This document shows positions 1 through 8,653 of a DNA stretch of 64,000 bases, piece after piece. Made by a program: the position numbers and the translations under genes. Below the pieces are notes generated by a model. The model was not told where the DNA came from. It saw nothing but the letters and a program-made list of their open reading frames with translations, and searched no databases. This stretch comes from Phenylobacterium deserti (GTDB taxonomy: Bacteria > Pseudomonadota > Alphaproteobacteria > Caulobacterales > Caulobacteraceae): the NCBI RefSeq assembly GCF_003254705.1, contig NZ_QFYR01000001.1:1736001-1800000 (forward strand), read 5' to 3'. The stretch's first letter is position 1. Each line of letters begins with the position of its first letter.

Positions 1-2
1 CT

Positions 3-443
3 CGCGGCGCCAACGGCGGCGCGATCCCGCCTGACCTGTCCTACATCTCCAAGGCGCGCGAAGGCGGGCCGGATTACATCTACTCGCTGCTGATCGGCTA
101 CGTGAACCCGCCCGCGGGCCTCACCATCCAGCCGGGCCAGCACTACAACCCCTACTTCCCGGGCGACCTGACGGCGTCCTGGACCGGCAAGGGCCACGTG
201 CCTCAGGGCGGCGTGCTCGCCATGCCTCCGCCGCTCTCTCCCGATCGGGTGACCTTCGACGACGGCACGCGCTCGACGGTGGCGCAGCAGTCCAGGGACG
301 TCGCCGCTTTCCTCGCCTGGGCCGCCGAGCCCAAGATGGAAGAGCGTAAGTCGTTCGGCCTCGCCGCGATGATCTACCTGCTGATCCTCACGGGCCTCGT
401 CTACGCCAGCTACCGCCGGATCTGGCGCAACGTGGCCCACTAG
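3..443 (+). CDS. petC: Cytochrome c1 of the bc1 complex, C-terminal part (5' end outside window)
   Basis: Partial gene; the frame is open from the first bases of the window, so the start and the CXXCH haem site lie upstream. Cytochrome c1 carries electrons from the Rieske protein to cytochrome c in complex III on the periplasmic side of the membrane. Visible family features are a GGAIPPDLS block, GPDYIYSLL, the MPPPL block holding the axial methionine of the haem, the DVAAFLAWAAEP block, and a single C-terminal membrane anchor followed by basic residues (RRIWRN). In alphaproteobacteria it is usually the last gene of petABC, which agrees with the terminator immediately downstream. The family assignment is strong; only the truncation limits it. 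Confidence 0.95.
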   Translation, partial: RGANGGAIPPDLSYISKAREGGPDYIYSLLIGYVNPPAGLTIQPGQHYNPYFPGDLTASWTGKGHVPQGGVLAMPPPLSPDRVTFDDGTRSTVAQQSRDVAAFLAWAAEPKMEERKSFGLAAMIYLLILTGLVYASYRRIWRNVAH

Positions 444-465
444 ACCACGGGCGTAAGCCAACTGA

Positions 466-1287
466 TCAGGGCCCGTCGGCAGCCGCCGGCGGGCTCTTTT
501 CGTTGGCGAGAACCACTCGGCTCGCAGGAAAGTCGAAACGCAGCCGGTAGTGGGCGAGCACCGGCGTGCCGAGTTCGCCCAGGGCCGGCGTGTCTCTCGC
601 TCGGAGCAGGCCTGCCGGCACCAGTTCGAACAGCCTTCCGTTCAGCTCGAGAGCCCTGAGCCGAGGGCGGTAGACGCCGTAGGGATAGAGCTCCTGGCGC
701 TTCGTCGCGCGCGCCACGGAGGCGGCGTCGTCGCTTAGGCGCACCGCTGTGTCGGAGCCGGTGGCGAGGGTGAAAGCGCCTTCCAGCACCTGCGATCCGT
801 CCGCAGCACGCGCCGCGACGGTCGGCGCGCCGGATTTCCATTCCAAGGTGTGCACGACGCCTGACAGTGGTGGGGACTTGCCTGCCGGCCAGACGGCCAA
901 GCGGCACGGCGCAAAGCGCACATCGATGACAAAGCCCCGCAGGACATCGGCTCCCAGCACCCCGGCCACCGGCGTCGGCAGGGCGCCCGTCCGAAGATCC
1001 AGGTCCGTGACGGCGAGCGCGTGGGATCCAAGCCGTTCATTCGCCAGAAGCACCTCGCCGGCGACGGTCTTGCCATCGAAGCCTTCGGACTGAGCGCGGG
1101 TCTCGCCCAACTGACTGCCCGCTTGTCCTGTGTCGATAACGTAGTCTCCAGCGACCCCTGCCACGGATGCAGCGGCCACGACGACGCCGTTGTCCAGCCA
1201 GCAGCGAACCTCACCGGCACGCGCGATAGCTGGAGCGGCCGTCGCGGCCGTGAGAGCGGTCAGGAGGGCGATGGAGCGGCGGATCAC
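466..1287 (-). CDS. Exported bilobed retropepsin-like aspartyl protease homologue with one catalytic Asp missing
   Basis: 273 residues, GTG start, N-terminal signal peptide (residues 1-24, ending near ARA-GE). The N-terminal half has the aspartyl protease motif VIDTG (Asp52-Thr53-Gly54) and the later block VLGADVLRGFVIDVRF (about 110-125), as in retropepsin-fold bacterial proteases. The C-terminal half repeats the plan: TLATGSDTAVRL at 173-184 sits where the second DTG should be but reads ATG (Ala175), and LGTPVLAHYRLRFDF (239-253) matches the second block. The protein therefore looks like a fused two-lobe enzyme whose second catalytic aspartate is lost. It could be an inactive binding protein or could dimerise to rebuild a site. 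Convergent with petC; substrate unknown. Confidence 0.7.
   Translation of the reverse strand: MIRRSIALLTALTAATAAPAIARAGEVRCWLDNGVVVAAASVAGVAGDYVIDTGQAGSQLGETRAQSEGFDGKTVAGEVLLANERLGSHALAVTDLDLRTGALPTPVAGVLGADVLRGFVIDVRFAPCRLAVWPAGKSPPLSGVVHTLEWKSGAPTVAARAADGSQVLEGAFTLATGSDTAVRLSDDAASVARATKRQELYPYGVYRPRLRALELNGRLFELVPAGLLRARDTPALGELGTPVLAHYRLRFDFPASRVVLANEKSPPAAADGP
471..500 (+). terminator. Rho-independent terminator after petC
   Basis: A 10-bp stem (GCCCGTCGGC paired with GCCGGCGGGC, one G-T pair, 4-base loop at 481-484) is followed by TCTTTT. It begins 28 bases after the petC stop codon and lies inside the 3' end of the convergent protease-like gene. Confidence 0.75.
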
Positions 1288-1442
1288 GTCAGAGCCAGCC
1301 TAGCCCAGCTCGGGGGCGCGGGCGACGCCGCTCGGGCTCTGAAGCGCGCGCTGCGGCAGTCTTGCCGTGCAGATGGCCGAAATTGGCTGGATCGCGGCCG
1401 TGGCGCCTTACGCAAGCCGTGAAGGCCGGACATGATGGTCAC

Positions 1443-1913
1443 ATGTACACGCGCGCGTGGCGGAACTTCAAACGCATGCAGGACCTCACGGTCGCCCTGG
1501 CGAGCCTGATCTATGCAGGGGCAGGGGTGCATGCGGTCGGACGGCTCCCAGGTGGAGCTTCCACACTGATGCACTGGATCCTGCTATGGCCAGCGATCTT
1601 CTTGATGGTGTCGCTGGTGGCGCCGCTGGCGGTGCCGGTGCTGCGAAGGGGTTTGGCCAAGTACGTCTGGATGAGTTTCCAGGCCGGCTTCGGCCAGACG
1701 CCCGGGTCCATCATCACTGGGCTTTGCCTGCTCCTGGGCGCGGCCCTGTTCATCTATTGGCAGATCACCACGGTCTCCGCGACCGGGGTCTACCGTGCGA
1801 ACGTCTTCTCCGCCTATGCAGCGGGAATTGGGATCCTGGCGGCGCAGGCGGTCCTCGTCCGGGCGCTTGAACGCATCCCCGACGTCCGCAAGCTGATCGT
1901 CGAGCGGACCTAA
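1443..1913 (+). CDS. Hypothetical four-helix membrane protein
   Basis: 156 residues from the ATG at 1443. That start was chosen over upstream in-frame starts because the residues before it are low-quality, Arg/Trp-rich sequence that would overlap the divergent gene's promoter area. Four hydrophobic segments are visible (about residues 15-35, 45-68, 82-105 and 118-138) with a basic N-terminus (YTRAWRNFKR) and a charged C-terminus (ERIPDVRKLIVERT). No catalytic motif is recognised. Its last four bases overlap the 3' end of the convergent dienelactone hydrolase gene. Function unknown; it may be an inner-membrane structural or transport accessory protein. Confidence 0.6.
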   Translation: MYTRAWRNFKRMQDLTVALASLIYAGAGVHAVGRLPGGASTLMHWILLWPAIFLMVSLVAPLAVPVLRRGLAKYVWMSFQAGFGQTPGSIITGLCLLLGAALFIYWQITTVSATGVYRANVFSAYAAGIGILAAQAVLVRALERIPDVRKLIVERT

Positions 1914-2590
1914 ACCTCGCCCCGTCCGCCGCCGTTTCGCGCGAAGAAGGCGAGCGTGCGCAGCTTGGAAAGGCGAGCGCTGTCCTCGTGGTAGCCGGTC
2001 GGCGCCACGAAGGCGTGACCTGCATCATACATACAGACCTGCAGGTCAGGGTGGTGGCTGCGGATGGCGTCCTGATCCTTGGGCGGGATCAGTTCGTCGG
2101 TCTTGCCGAGGTGGAGGATGATCGGGGCTTTCGGCTGCTCGGCGAGGTACTCCACGATCTGGCCGCCGTAGAAGCTGCTGACGGCCGAGAGCCCCGTGCA
2201 ACGGCTGGCGGCCAGCCAGGCCACCGTGCCGCCATAGCAGAAGCCCATCGCATAGACAGGCGGCTGGAGGGCGTCGATCGCAGCCTGTACGGCGTCCAGC
2301 ACGTCAGCGCCCCAGGCCGTGCGCTTCCCGAACTCCATCTGCCGATCCATCAGGTCGGCGTCGAAGTCCTTGGCGGCGAAGCCCCGCTGGAACCGATCGA
2401 ACAGGCTCGGGACAATGACTTCATAGCCCTGCTCAGCCCATTCGTCGGCGAGCTCGCGCAGGTGCGGCGTGACGCCCCAGATGGCGTGCAGGACGACCAG
2501 TCCGCCGCGGCGGGCTTCCTGCGGGGCGGCCCGATAGGCGTCGTACTCGAAACCGTCCTCGCCGCTGGCCAGCCGGATCGTCTCGCCCAT
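1910..2590 (-). CDS. Dienelactone hydrolase family protein
   Basis: 226 residues, about the usual family length. Alpha/beta-hydrolase fold with a cysteine nucleophile in GFCYGG (about residue 118), the acid residue in GKTDELIP and the histidine in YDAGHAF, which together give the Cys-Asp-His triad of the dienelactone hydrolase family. Family members open dienelactones in chloroaromatic breakdown, but many homologues act on other esters or lactones, so the substrate is not assigned. It starts 13 bases after the ychF stop on the same strand and may be the last gene of the rplY-pth-ychF transcript. Cytoplasmic; no signal peptide. Confidence 0.85.
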   Translation of the reverse strand: MGETIRLASGEDGFEYDAYRAAPQEARRGGLVVLHAIWGVTPHLRELADEWAEQGYEVIVPSLFDRFQRGFAAKDFDADLMDRQMEFGKRTAWGADVLDAVQAAIDALQPPVYAMGFCYGGTVAWLAASRCTGLSAVSSFYGGQIVEYLAEQPKAPIILHLGKTDELIPPKDQDAIRSHHPDLQVCMYDAGHAFVAPTGYHEDSARLSKLRTLAFFARNGGGRGEV

Positions 2591-2603
2591 CAGGCTTCTC
2601 CCG

Positions 2604-3701
<1,098 letters not shown>

Positions 3702-3766
3702 GAGTGTCTTCGAAATCCTTGTGAGGGGCGCGACCTAGCACGTGGGACGCGCCGCATAAACCGCAG

Positions 3767-4387
3767 CTAGCCGCCGCGGCGGGCGGCTTGCTTCGGATCG
3801 ACCTTCTCGGCGGGAGCGAGGCGCATGACCTCGGCCTGGTACTTTTCGTCTTCGCCAAGGGCCAGCAGGGGCATGGCGTCTGCGCAGGTCTGGAGGAGCG
3901 GCTCAAGCCACTGCATCTCCGCCTTGTGGAAGTCGGACAGAACGTGGCCCTGCACCAGTTCCTTTTGGCCTGGGTGGCCCGTGCCGATGCGAGCGCGGCG
4001 GAAGTCGGGTCCGACCTGGGCCGCCACGGAGCGGATGCCGTTGTTGCCCGCGGCGCCGCCGCCGGTCTTCATCCGGAAACGACCGGGCGCCAGATCGATT
4101 TCGTCGTAGAAGACAACGAGATCCATCGGCTTAAGCTTGAAGAACTTGAGCGCTTCGCCAACGGCGCGACCGCTCTCGTTGTAGTAGGTGAGGGGCTTCA
4201 GGATCAGCGCCTTTACGGCGCCTTCAGGGGTATCGATCGAACCCTCGCGGGCGAGCCCCTGGAAGCGGGAGCGCTCGGGGCCGAACCCCCAGCGCCTCGC
4301 AATCTCATCGACGGCCATGAAGCCGACGTTGTGCCGGTTTTTCGAGTAACCGGCGCCGGGGTTGCCCAAGCCTGCGATCAACAGCAT
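3767..4387 (-). CDS. pth: Peptidyl-tRNA hydrolase
   Basis: 206 residues. It cleaves the ester bond of peptidyl-tRNA released prematurely from ribosomes, recycling tRNA. Family features are the N-terminal LLIAGLGNPGAGYSKNRHNVGF with the catalytic histidine in RHNVGF (His20), the FYDEIDLAPGRFRMKTGGGAAGNNGIRS region, and RARIGTGHPGQKELVQGHVLSDF near the end. The C-terminal tail is slightly long and basic (KVDPKQAARRGG). It lies 33 bases downstream of rplY and 65 bases upstream of ychF, so the three are likely co-transcribed as a translation-related operon. Confidence 0.97.
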   Translation of the reverse strand: MLLIAGLGNPGAGYSKNRHNVGFMAVDEIARRWGFGPERSRFQGLAREGSIDTPEGAVKALILKPLTYYNESGRAVGEALKFFKLKPMDLVVFYDEIDLAPGRFRMKTGGGAAGNNGIRSVAAQVGPDFRRARIGTGHPGQKELVQGHVLSDFHKAEMQWLEPLLQTCADAMPLLALGEDEKYQAEVMRLAPAEKVDPKQAARRGG

Positions 4388-4420
4388 GCGCGGGAACCCC
4401 GGCCCGTAAGACCGGTTGGC

Positions 4421-5017
4421 TTAGGCTTCGGCGCTTTCGGCTTCGGCTTCAGCTTCGACCGAGGCGCCGCCGATGGTCGCAACCACGGTGGAACCGTCGA
4501 CCGCCGCCTGAACGCCGGCCGGCAGTTGCAGGTCGGAAACGCGGATCGTGGCGCCGATGTCCGAGCTGGCGAGGTCGAACACGACCTCTTCCGGGATCTG
4601 GTCGGCCGGGCAGGACAGGGTCACTTCGTGCAGGGCGATCGTCAGCGCGCCGCCGCGCTTCAGGCCCGGCGAGGTGTCCTGATTCGAGAAGTGCACGGGC
4701 ACGGCGATCTTGATCTGCTGGTGCTCGTCGACCCGGTACAGGTCGAAGTGCCAGGGCTCGTCCGTCACCGGGTGCATGTCCACGGCCTTGGCGATGACCG
4801 GTTGGGTCTCGTCGCCGTACTTCAGGGTCACAAGGTGGCCCAGGAGCTTGCCCGTGTAGAGCGCCTTGCGGAACTCGTTGGACCGGACGGCGATGGCCAC
4901 CGGATCCTTGTCGCCGCCGTAGAGGACGCCCGGGACCTTGCCCGCACGACGGACTTCACGCGCGCCGCCGGTGCCGGTCCGCTCACGCACTTCAACGTTC
5001 AAAACGATATCGGCCAT
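4421..5017 (-). CDS. rplY: 50S ribosomal protein L25 / general stress protein Ctc
   Basis: 198 residues: the N-terminal 5S-rRNA-binding L25 domain (VRERTGTGGAREVRRAGKVPGVLYGG, FDLYRVDEHQQIKIAVPVHF) is fused to the C-terminal TL5/Ctc beta domain, which gives the long CTC form. The tail is acidic and alanine-rich (ASVEAEAEAESAEA), common in alphaproteobacteria. It heads the rplY-pth-ychF run. A terminator after the preceding gene (5104-5136) implies its own promoter in 5018-5103. A GAGG Shine-Dalgarno lies just before the start, and a strong hairpin (5039-5058) sits immediately upstream of that. Confidence 0.96.
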   Translation of the reverse strand: MADIVLNVEVRERTGTGGAREVRRAGKVPGVLYGGDKDPVAIAVRSNEFRKALYTGKLLGHLVTLKYGDETQPVIAKAVDMHPVTDEPWHFDLYRVDEHQQIKIAVPVHFSNQDTSPGLKRGGALTIALHEVTLSCPADQIPEEVVFDLASSDIGATIRVSDLQLPAGVQAAVDGSTVVATIGGASVEAEAEAESAEA

Positions 5018-5038
5018 AGCCTTGCCTCAAAACGAAGC

Positions 5039-5058
5039 CGCCGCGCTGGCGCGCGGCG
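5039..5058 (-). promoter_or_regulatory. Hairpin in the rplY leader, just upstream of the ribosome binding site
   Basis: A perfect 8-bp stem (CGCCGCGC / GCGCGGCG) with a 4-base loop. On the minus strand it is followed after a few bases by GTTTT and then the GAGG site of rplY. It could be an attenuator, an autoregulatory L25 site, or a chance GC-rich dyad. Confidence 0.4.
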
Positions 5059-5103
5059 ACGCAGATCCGCGACCGGTTGGTCGGAAAGGTGCGCGTAGAT
5101 ACA

Positions 5104-5136
5104 CAAAAGCCCCGGCCTGTGCAACGGGCCGGGGCT
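5104..5136 (-). terminator. Terminator after the proline-tract lipoprotein gene (bidirectional in form)
   Basis: Stem AGCCCCGGCC / GGCCGGGGCT (10 bp) with a 9-base loop. The minus strand continues with a TTTTGTGT tract and the plus strand with CTGTTTT. It lies 31 bases past the stop of the 5168-6217 gene and separates it from rplY. Confidence 0.8.
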
Positions 5137-5167
5137 CTGTTTTCACGTCGTAATCCGAAAGGCGAGC

Positions 5168-6217
5168 TTAGGGCTTCTTGGTCTTGGCTTTCGGACGGGC
5201 TGGAGCGGCGGCGGGCGTGAGGCTCGCCTCTTCCGCGACCTTCACCGGACGAGCGTTGGGATCGACCGGGATCGGCATGCCCGCGCCCTTCAGGAGGCAG
5301 GAGCCGGTGTCGATCATCACGTGCTGGCCCAGGCAGAAGACGTCCTCGTAGTGCGGCTTGGAGACGGCCAGGCACTGGTAGAGGTTCAGCTTGGACATGT
5401 TGAAGCAGGTCGCCGAGGCGGGGTCCGCCATAAGCGGCATGACCTGCGCCAGGCTCTCGTCATTGGCGTAGCCGAGCGCGGCCAGGGCGGCGACCGCCAT
5501 GCTTCGCACCACCACGGGCGAATAGGGCGGGCTAAGCGTGCTGGGCGAGAGGCCCAGCGGCGCGGCGCCCGTCGACGCTTCCGTCAGGCGAGCGGTTTCG
5601 GCCACTTCGCCCGCCAGCGGCGTGGCGGAGAGCTGTTTGGCGAGCGCCAGGCGGCCCGGCTGATCAGGCACGTGAGCCTTGGACCAGGAGGAGCGTTGGA
5701 CGTCGTAGGCGGCCTGCTTCACCGCGCGACCTTGCTCGAGCAGCTTGCGGCCGTCCTCGCCCAGGGCGTTCTGAACAAGGCCTGCGGCGCTGGCCGACCC
5801 GGTGATGCCGATCACGTAGGCGGGGTCGCGCATGATCGAATAGGCGACCTGCTGACGCTGGGTCGCATCCGCAGCGTAGACCCGCACGCCGGCCACGAAG
5901 GCCGGATCCTGCAGGGCGGCCACGGCGCCGTAGGCGATGGCGCCGCGCAGCAGTTGCTGAGGTTCATAGGCCGCGCCGGTGCGCAGGCGCTCGGCGACAT
6001 CCGCGCCGCTGGCGAACGCAGGCGAGATGGCCGTAGCCCGGGTCACATACAGGCGGTAGGCGCTGGCCTGCTCAATAAGCTTGGGCGACAGGCTCACGGC
6101 CGGCGGGGGCGGCGGCGGAGGCGGAGGCGGGGGCGGCTTTGCGCAACTCGCGAGAGTCGCGGCCACAGCGATCGCAGCCAGCGCCACGGCGCGGCGGACC
6201 GGAAGTACGAAAGTCAT
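5168..6217 (-). CDS. Lipoprotein of unknown function with a 12-proline tract
   Basis: 349 residues from the ATG at 6217, chosen because it gives a clean lipoprotein signal (basic VRR, hydrophobic core, lipobox LASC with Cys25). The mature protein begins AK followed by twelve prolines, probably an extended spacer away from the membrane. The rest is Ala/Leu-rich and probably helical (about 50-280). A conserved-looking Cys block follows near residues 280-330 (CFNMSKLNLYQC, DVFCLGQHVMIDTGSC, four cysteines) that could form disulphides, and the tail is basic (RPKAKTKKP). It sits between prs and rplY on the same strand and is bounded by its own terminator. No enzymatic motif is recognised. Confidence 0.7.
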   Translation of the reverse strand: MTFVLPVRRAVALAAIAVAATLASCAKPPPPPPPPPPPPAVSLSPKLIEQASAYRLYVTRATAISPAFASGADVAERLRTGAAYEPQQLLRGAIAYGAVAALQDPAFVAGVRVYAADATQRQQVAYSIMRDPAYVIGITGSASAAGLVQNALGEDGRKLLEQGRAVKQAAYDVQRSSWSKAHVPDQPGRLALAKQLSATPLAGEVAETARLTEASTGAAPLGLSPSTLSPPYSPVVVRSMAVAALAALGYANDESLAQVMPLMADPASATCFNMSKLNLYQCLAVSKPHYEDVFCLGQHVMIDTGSCLLKGAGMPIPVDPNARPVKVAEEASLTPAAAPARPKAKTKKP

Positions 6218-6334
6218 ACGAAGGGCGTTCCCGGAAAGCAGTTGGGGCGAAGATACACGCGAGGTCGGCGAGTTTGTGTTCTCGCATGGTAAATTCTTGC
6301 TGACCAAGCTTGGCCGTTCGCCCGGCCGGAAACC

Positions 6335-7276
6335 TCAGTCGAACAGCTTGGAAACCGACTCTTCGTTGGCGATGCGGCGGATCGCTTCCCCCAGAAGCGC
6401 CGCACAGCTGACGCGGCGGATCTTCTCGTTGTTGAGGATCGGGTCCGGCTGCTCGATGGAGTCGGTGATCACCAGCTCCTTCAGGACCGAATTTTTCACC
6501 CGCTCGCTGGCCGCGCCAGACAGCACGCCGTGGGTGACGTAGGCCGAAACCTCGGCGGCGCCGGCGTCGATCAGCGACTGGGCCGCGCTGCACAGCGTGC
6601 CGGCCGAATCGACGATGTCGTCGAACATGATCAAACGTCGTCCGGACACGTCGCCGATGATGTTGGCGACTTCAGATTTGCCCGGGCCCGAGCGGCGCTT
6701 GTCGACAATGGCGAGGTCGGCGTTCAGCCGGCTGGCCACCGCCAGAGCGCGCACCACCCCGCCCACGTCGGGGGAAACGATCAGCAGCTCGCTGGCCGCC
6801 TTCGCGCCGTGATGGTCCTTGATGTCCTGCGCCATCAAGGGGGCGGCCTGCAGGTTGTCGGTTGGGATGTCGAAGAAGCCCTGGATCTGGCCCGAGTGCA
6901 GATCCATCGTCAGCACCCGGTCGGCGCCCGCACGGGTGATGAGGTTCGCGACCAGCTTGGCCGAAATCGGCGTGCGGCCGCCGGTCTTCCGGTCCTGGCG
7001 CGCGTAGCCGAAGTAGGGGAGGACGGCCGTGATCCGCCGGGCCGACGCGCGCTTCAGCGCGTCGATGCAGATCAGCAGCTCCATCAGATTGTCGTTGGCG
7101 GGGTAGCTGGTGGACTGGATGACGAACACGTCCTCGCCGCGGACGTTCTCGTCGATGGTGACCCACACCTCGTTGTCGGGGAAGCGCTTCACCTGAGCCT
7201 TGGTCAGGGGCACGTCCAGGTGCGCCGAGACGGCTTCCGCCAGCGTCTTGTTGGAATTGCCGGCCAGCAGCTTCAT
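6335..7276 (-). CDS. prs: Ribose-phosphate pyrophosphokinase
   Basis: 313 residues, full family length. It makes PRPP from ribose 5-phosphate and ATP for nucleotide, histidine and tryptophan synthesis. Visible landmarks are the N-terminal [19 protein letters not shown], the FPDNEVWV and [17 protein letters not shown] blocks, [10 protein letters not shown], the metal-binding [14 protein letters not shown], and the PRPP-binding loop [11 protein letters not shown]. Cytoplasmic homo-oligomer. It is followed by the proline-tract lipoprotein gene after 117 bases. The upstream region (7277-7485) is shared with a divergent exported protein and holds a strong dyad and a direct repeat. Confidence 0.97.
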   Translation of the reverse strand: MKLLAGNSNKTLAEAVSAHLDVPLTKAQVKRFPDNEVWVTIDENVRGEDVFVIQSTSYPANDNLMELLICIDALKRASARRITAVLPYFGYARQDRKTGGRTPISAKLVANLITRAGADRVLTMDLHSGQIQGFFDIPTDNLQAAPLMAQDIKDHHGAKAASELLIVSPDVGGVVRALAVASRLNADLAIVDKRRSGPGKSEVANIIGDVSGRRLIMFDDIVDSAGTLCSAAQSLIDAGAAEVSAYVTHGVLSGAASERVKNSVLKELVITDSIEQPDPILNNEKIRRVSCAALLGEAIRRIANEESVSKLFD

Positions 7277-7325
7277 CGGGTCCCCCGAGCCTTTTCAGCT
7301 AATGGGCGGGCCTTTTACCAGCGGA

Positions 7326-7348
7326 GCCGCGGGAGTCTATCCCGCGGC
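7326..7348. promoter_or_regulatory. Strong dyad in the prs upstream region
   Basis: A perfect 9-bp inverted repeat (GCCGCGGGA / TCCCGCGGC, 5-base loop), 50 bases upstream of the prs start. It may be an operator or a 5'-leader hairpin; there is no U-tract. Confidence 0.35.
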
Positions 7349-7361
7349 GTCAACTCGTCCG

Positions 7362-7416
7362 GGTCCAGACATCGTTCGCCATGGTCAAGCTGCGCCCCAC
7401 AATGGTCCAGACCTCG
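7362..7416 (+). repeat. Direct repeat GGTCCAGACNTCG, two copies 42 bases apart
   Basis: 13-base units at 7362-7374 and 7404-7416 differ at one base. They lie between the divergent prs and the exported Ser/Thr/Ala-rich protein gene. The 42-base spacing is about four helical turns, as for paired protein-binding sites. The regulator is unknown. Confidence 0.35.
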
Positions 7417-7485
7417 CCTTGGTAGAGCCCTGCCGCGAGGGCTCGTTAGACGTGTCGGGGGAAACGACAGGGACACAGAACACAC

Positions 7486-7848
7486 ATGCGTATCCTCATT
7501 GGCGCTGCGGCGCTCGCTCTGCTGGCTGGCGCTTCAGCTCAGGCTCAGTCGACCACCTCCACCACCACCGCTCCGTCGACGGGCGCTCAGAGCGCTCCGG
7601 CCACCAGCTCCAGCACGGCGCCGGCCACCAGCTCGACGGGATCGGCCGCCACGGGCGCGACGGGCTCCACTTGGGGCTCCTCCACCTCGGCCACGACGGA
7701 TACGACCGGTTCGGCGACCGCAGACACCCAGGCCAGCGGCCAGACTTCCGCTGACCAGCAGGGCGCCAGCGCCTCCACGTCGGCGACGGACAGCAGCACC
7801 GACCAAGGCGCGGCCAAGGACAAGGACCGCAAGAAGACCCGCCGCTAA
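7486..7848 (+). CDS. Small exported Ser/Thr/Ala-rich low-complexity protein
   Basis: 120 residues: a clean signal peptide (MRILIGAAALALLAGASAQA, cleavage near residue 20), then about 85 residues made almost only of Ser, Thr, Ala and Gly with scattered Asp, Gln and Pro, ending in a strongly basic tail (KDKDRKKTRR). There is no predicted fold. The mature chain is probably disordered and could be a surface or periplasmic spacer; the basic end might contact nucleic acid or lipopolysaccharide. The codon pattern matches neighbouring genes and a terminator follows at once, both supporting a real gene. Function unknown. Confidence 0.6.
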   Translation: MRILIGAAALALLAGASAQAQSTTSTTTAPSTGAQSAPATSSSTAPATSSTGSAATGATGSTWGSSTSATTDTTGSATADTQASGQTSADQQGASASTSATDSSTDQGAAKDKDRKKTRR

Positions 7849-7862
7849 GCGGCCCCTGGCGG

Positions 7863-7885
7863 GCCCCTCCGCACGGCGGAGGGGC
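7863..7885. terminator. Hairpin between convergent genes
   Basis: A perfect 10-bp stem (GCCCCTCCGC / GCGGAGGGGC) with a 3-base loop fills the gap between the exported protein gene (ends 7848) and pgeF (ends 7886). There is no clear U-tract; it may end transcription from both sides. Confidence 0.55.
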
Positions 7886-8653
7886 TCAGCCCTCCAGCAC
7901 GATCGCCGACAAGAGCCGGCCGTAGTCGGGCTCGTTCTGCTTGAAGGCGCGGCGGTTCGAGAAGAACAGATCGCTCTCGGCGCAAGTGTCGCGACCGATC
8001 CATTCGCAGGTCTCCACGCCTGCTGCGCGCAGGCGCCCCAGCACGAAGCCCGGCAGATCGAACATGCGCTTGCCCGGATCCGCCGCTGGCTCGAAGAAGC
8101 GGGCGTAGGCGCGGTCCGCTTCGGTGAAGCGGGTCACGAATTCCGCTCCCACCTCATACGACTTCGGCCCGATGCACGGGCCGATCGCGGCCCGCATCCG
8201 GCGCCGCTCTGCCCCCAGGCTCTCCATCCGCGAGACTGCGGCTTCGACGACGCCGGTCAGGGCGCCTTTCCACCCCGCATGGGCGGCGGCCACGACCCGA
8301 GCCTCGTGATCGGCGATCAGCACCGGAGCGCAGTCGGCGGAAAGCGCGCCGCAAACCACGCCTGTGGTGGCGCTGACCACCCCATCGGCTTGTGGCGGTC
8401 CGGCCGGCCAGGGGCCGTCCGCCACGAGAACGGTGGCCGAGTGGACCTGGTAAGCCGTGACAAGGGCGCCACCCATGTGAACGCCCGCCCGGACGCGGTT
8501 TTCCATCACCGCGGCAGGATCATCCTTGGAGCCGGACCCGACGTTGAGACTGGCGTAGATGCCTTCCGACACGCCGCCCTGGCGGGTGAAGAAGGCGTGG
8601 CGGATGCCTGGGAGGTCCAGCAGTGGCGAGGTGAGGACCGGAAGGTCGCTCAT
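7886..8653 (-). CDS. pgeF: Polyphenol oxidase / purine nucleoside phosphorylase LACC1-like (YfiH, PgeF)
   Basis: 255 residues, full length. The YfiH/DUF152 family was once called multicopper polyphenol oxidase; homologues are now linked to purine nucleoside phosphorylase/adenosine deaminase activity and to peptidoglycan editing. Conserved blocks are HAFFTRQGGVSEGIYASLNVG at the N-terminus, SADCAPVLIAD (metal-binding Cys), AAAHAGWKG (His) and AIGPCIGPKSYEVG. It starts within the last four bases of the midA gene (ATGA overlap), so it is translationally coupled in lgt-midA-pgeF, a conserved alphaproteobacterial order. Cytoplasmic. Confidence 0.93.
   Translation of the reverse strand: MSDLPVLTSPLLDLPGIRHAFFTRQGGVSEGIYASLNVGSGSKDDPAAVMENRVRAGVHMGGALVTAYQVHSATVLVADGPWPAGPPQADGVVSATTGVVCGALSADCAPVLIADHEARVVAAAHAGWKGALTGVVEAAVSRMESLGAERRRMRAAIGPCIGPKSYEVGAEFVTRFTEADRAYARFFEPAADPGKRMFDLPGFVLGRLRAAGVETCEWIGRDTCAESDLFFSNRRAFKQNEPDYGRLLSAIVLEG

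Noticed and set aside
6106..6138. GGC/GGA-type repeat as a microsatellite or CRISPR-like feature
   Set aside because: It is simply the codons of the 12-proline tract in the lipoprotein gene.
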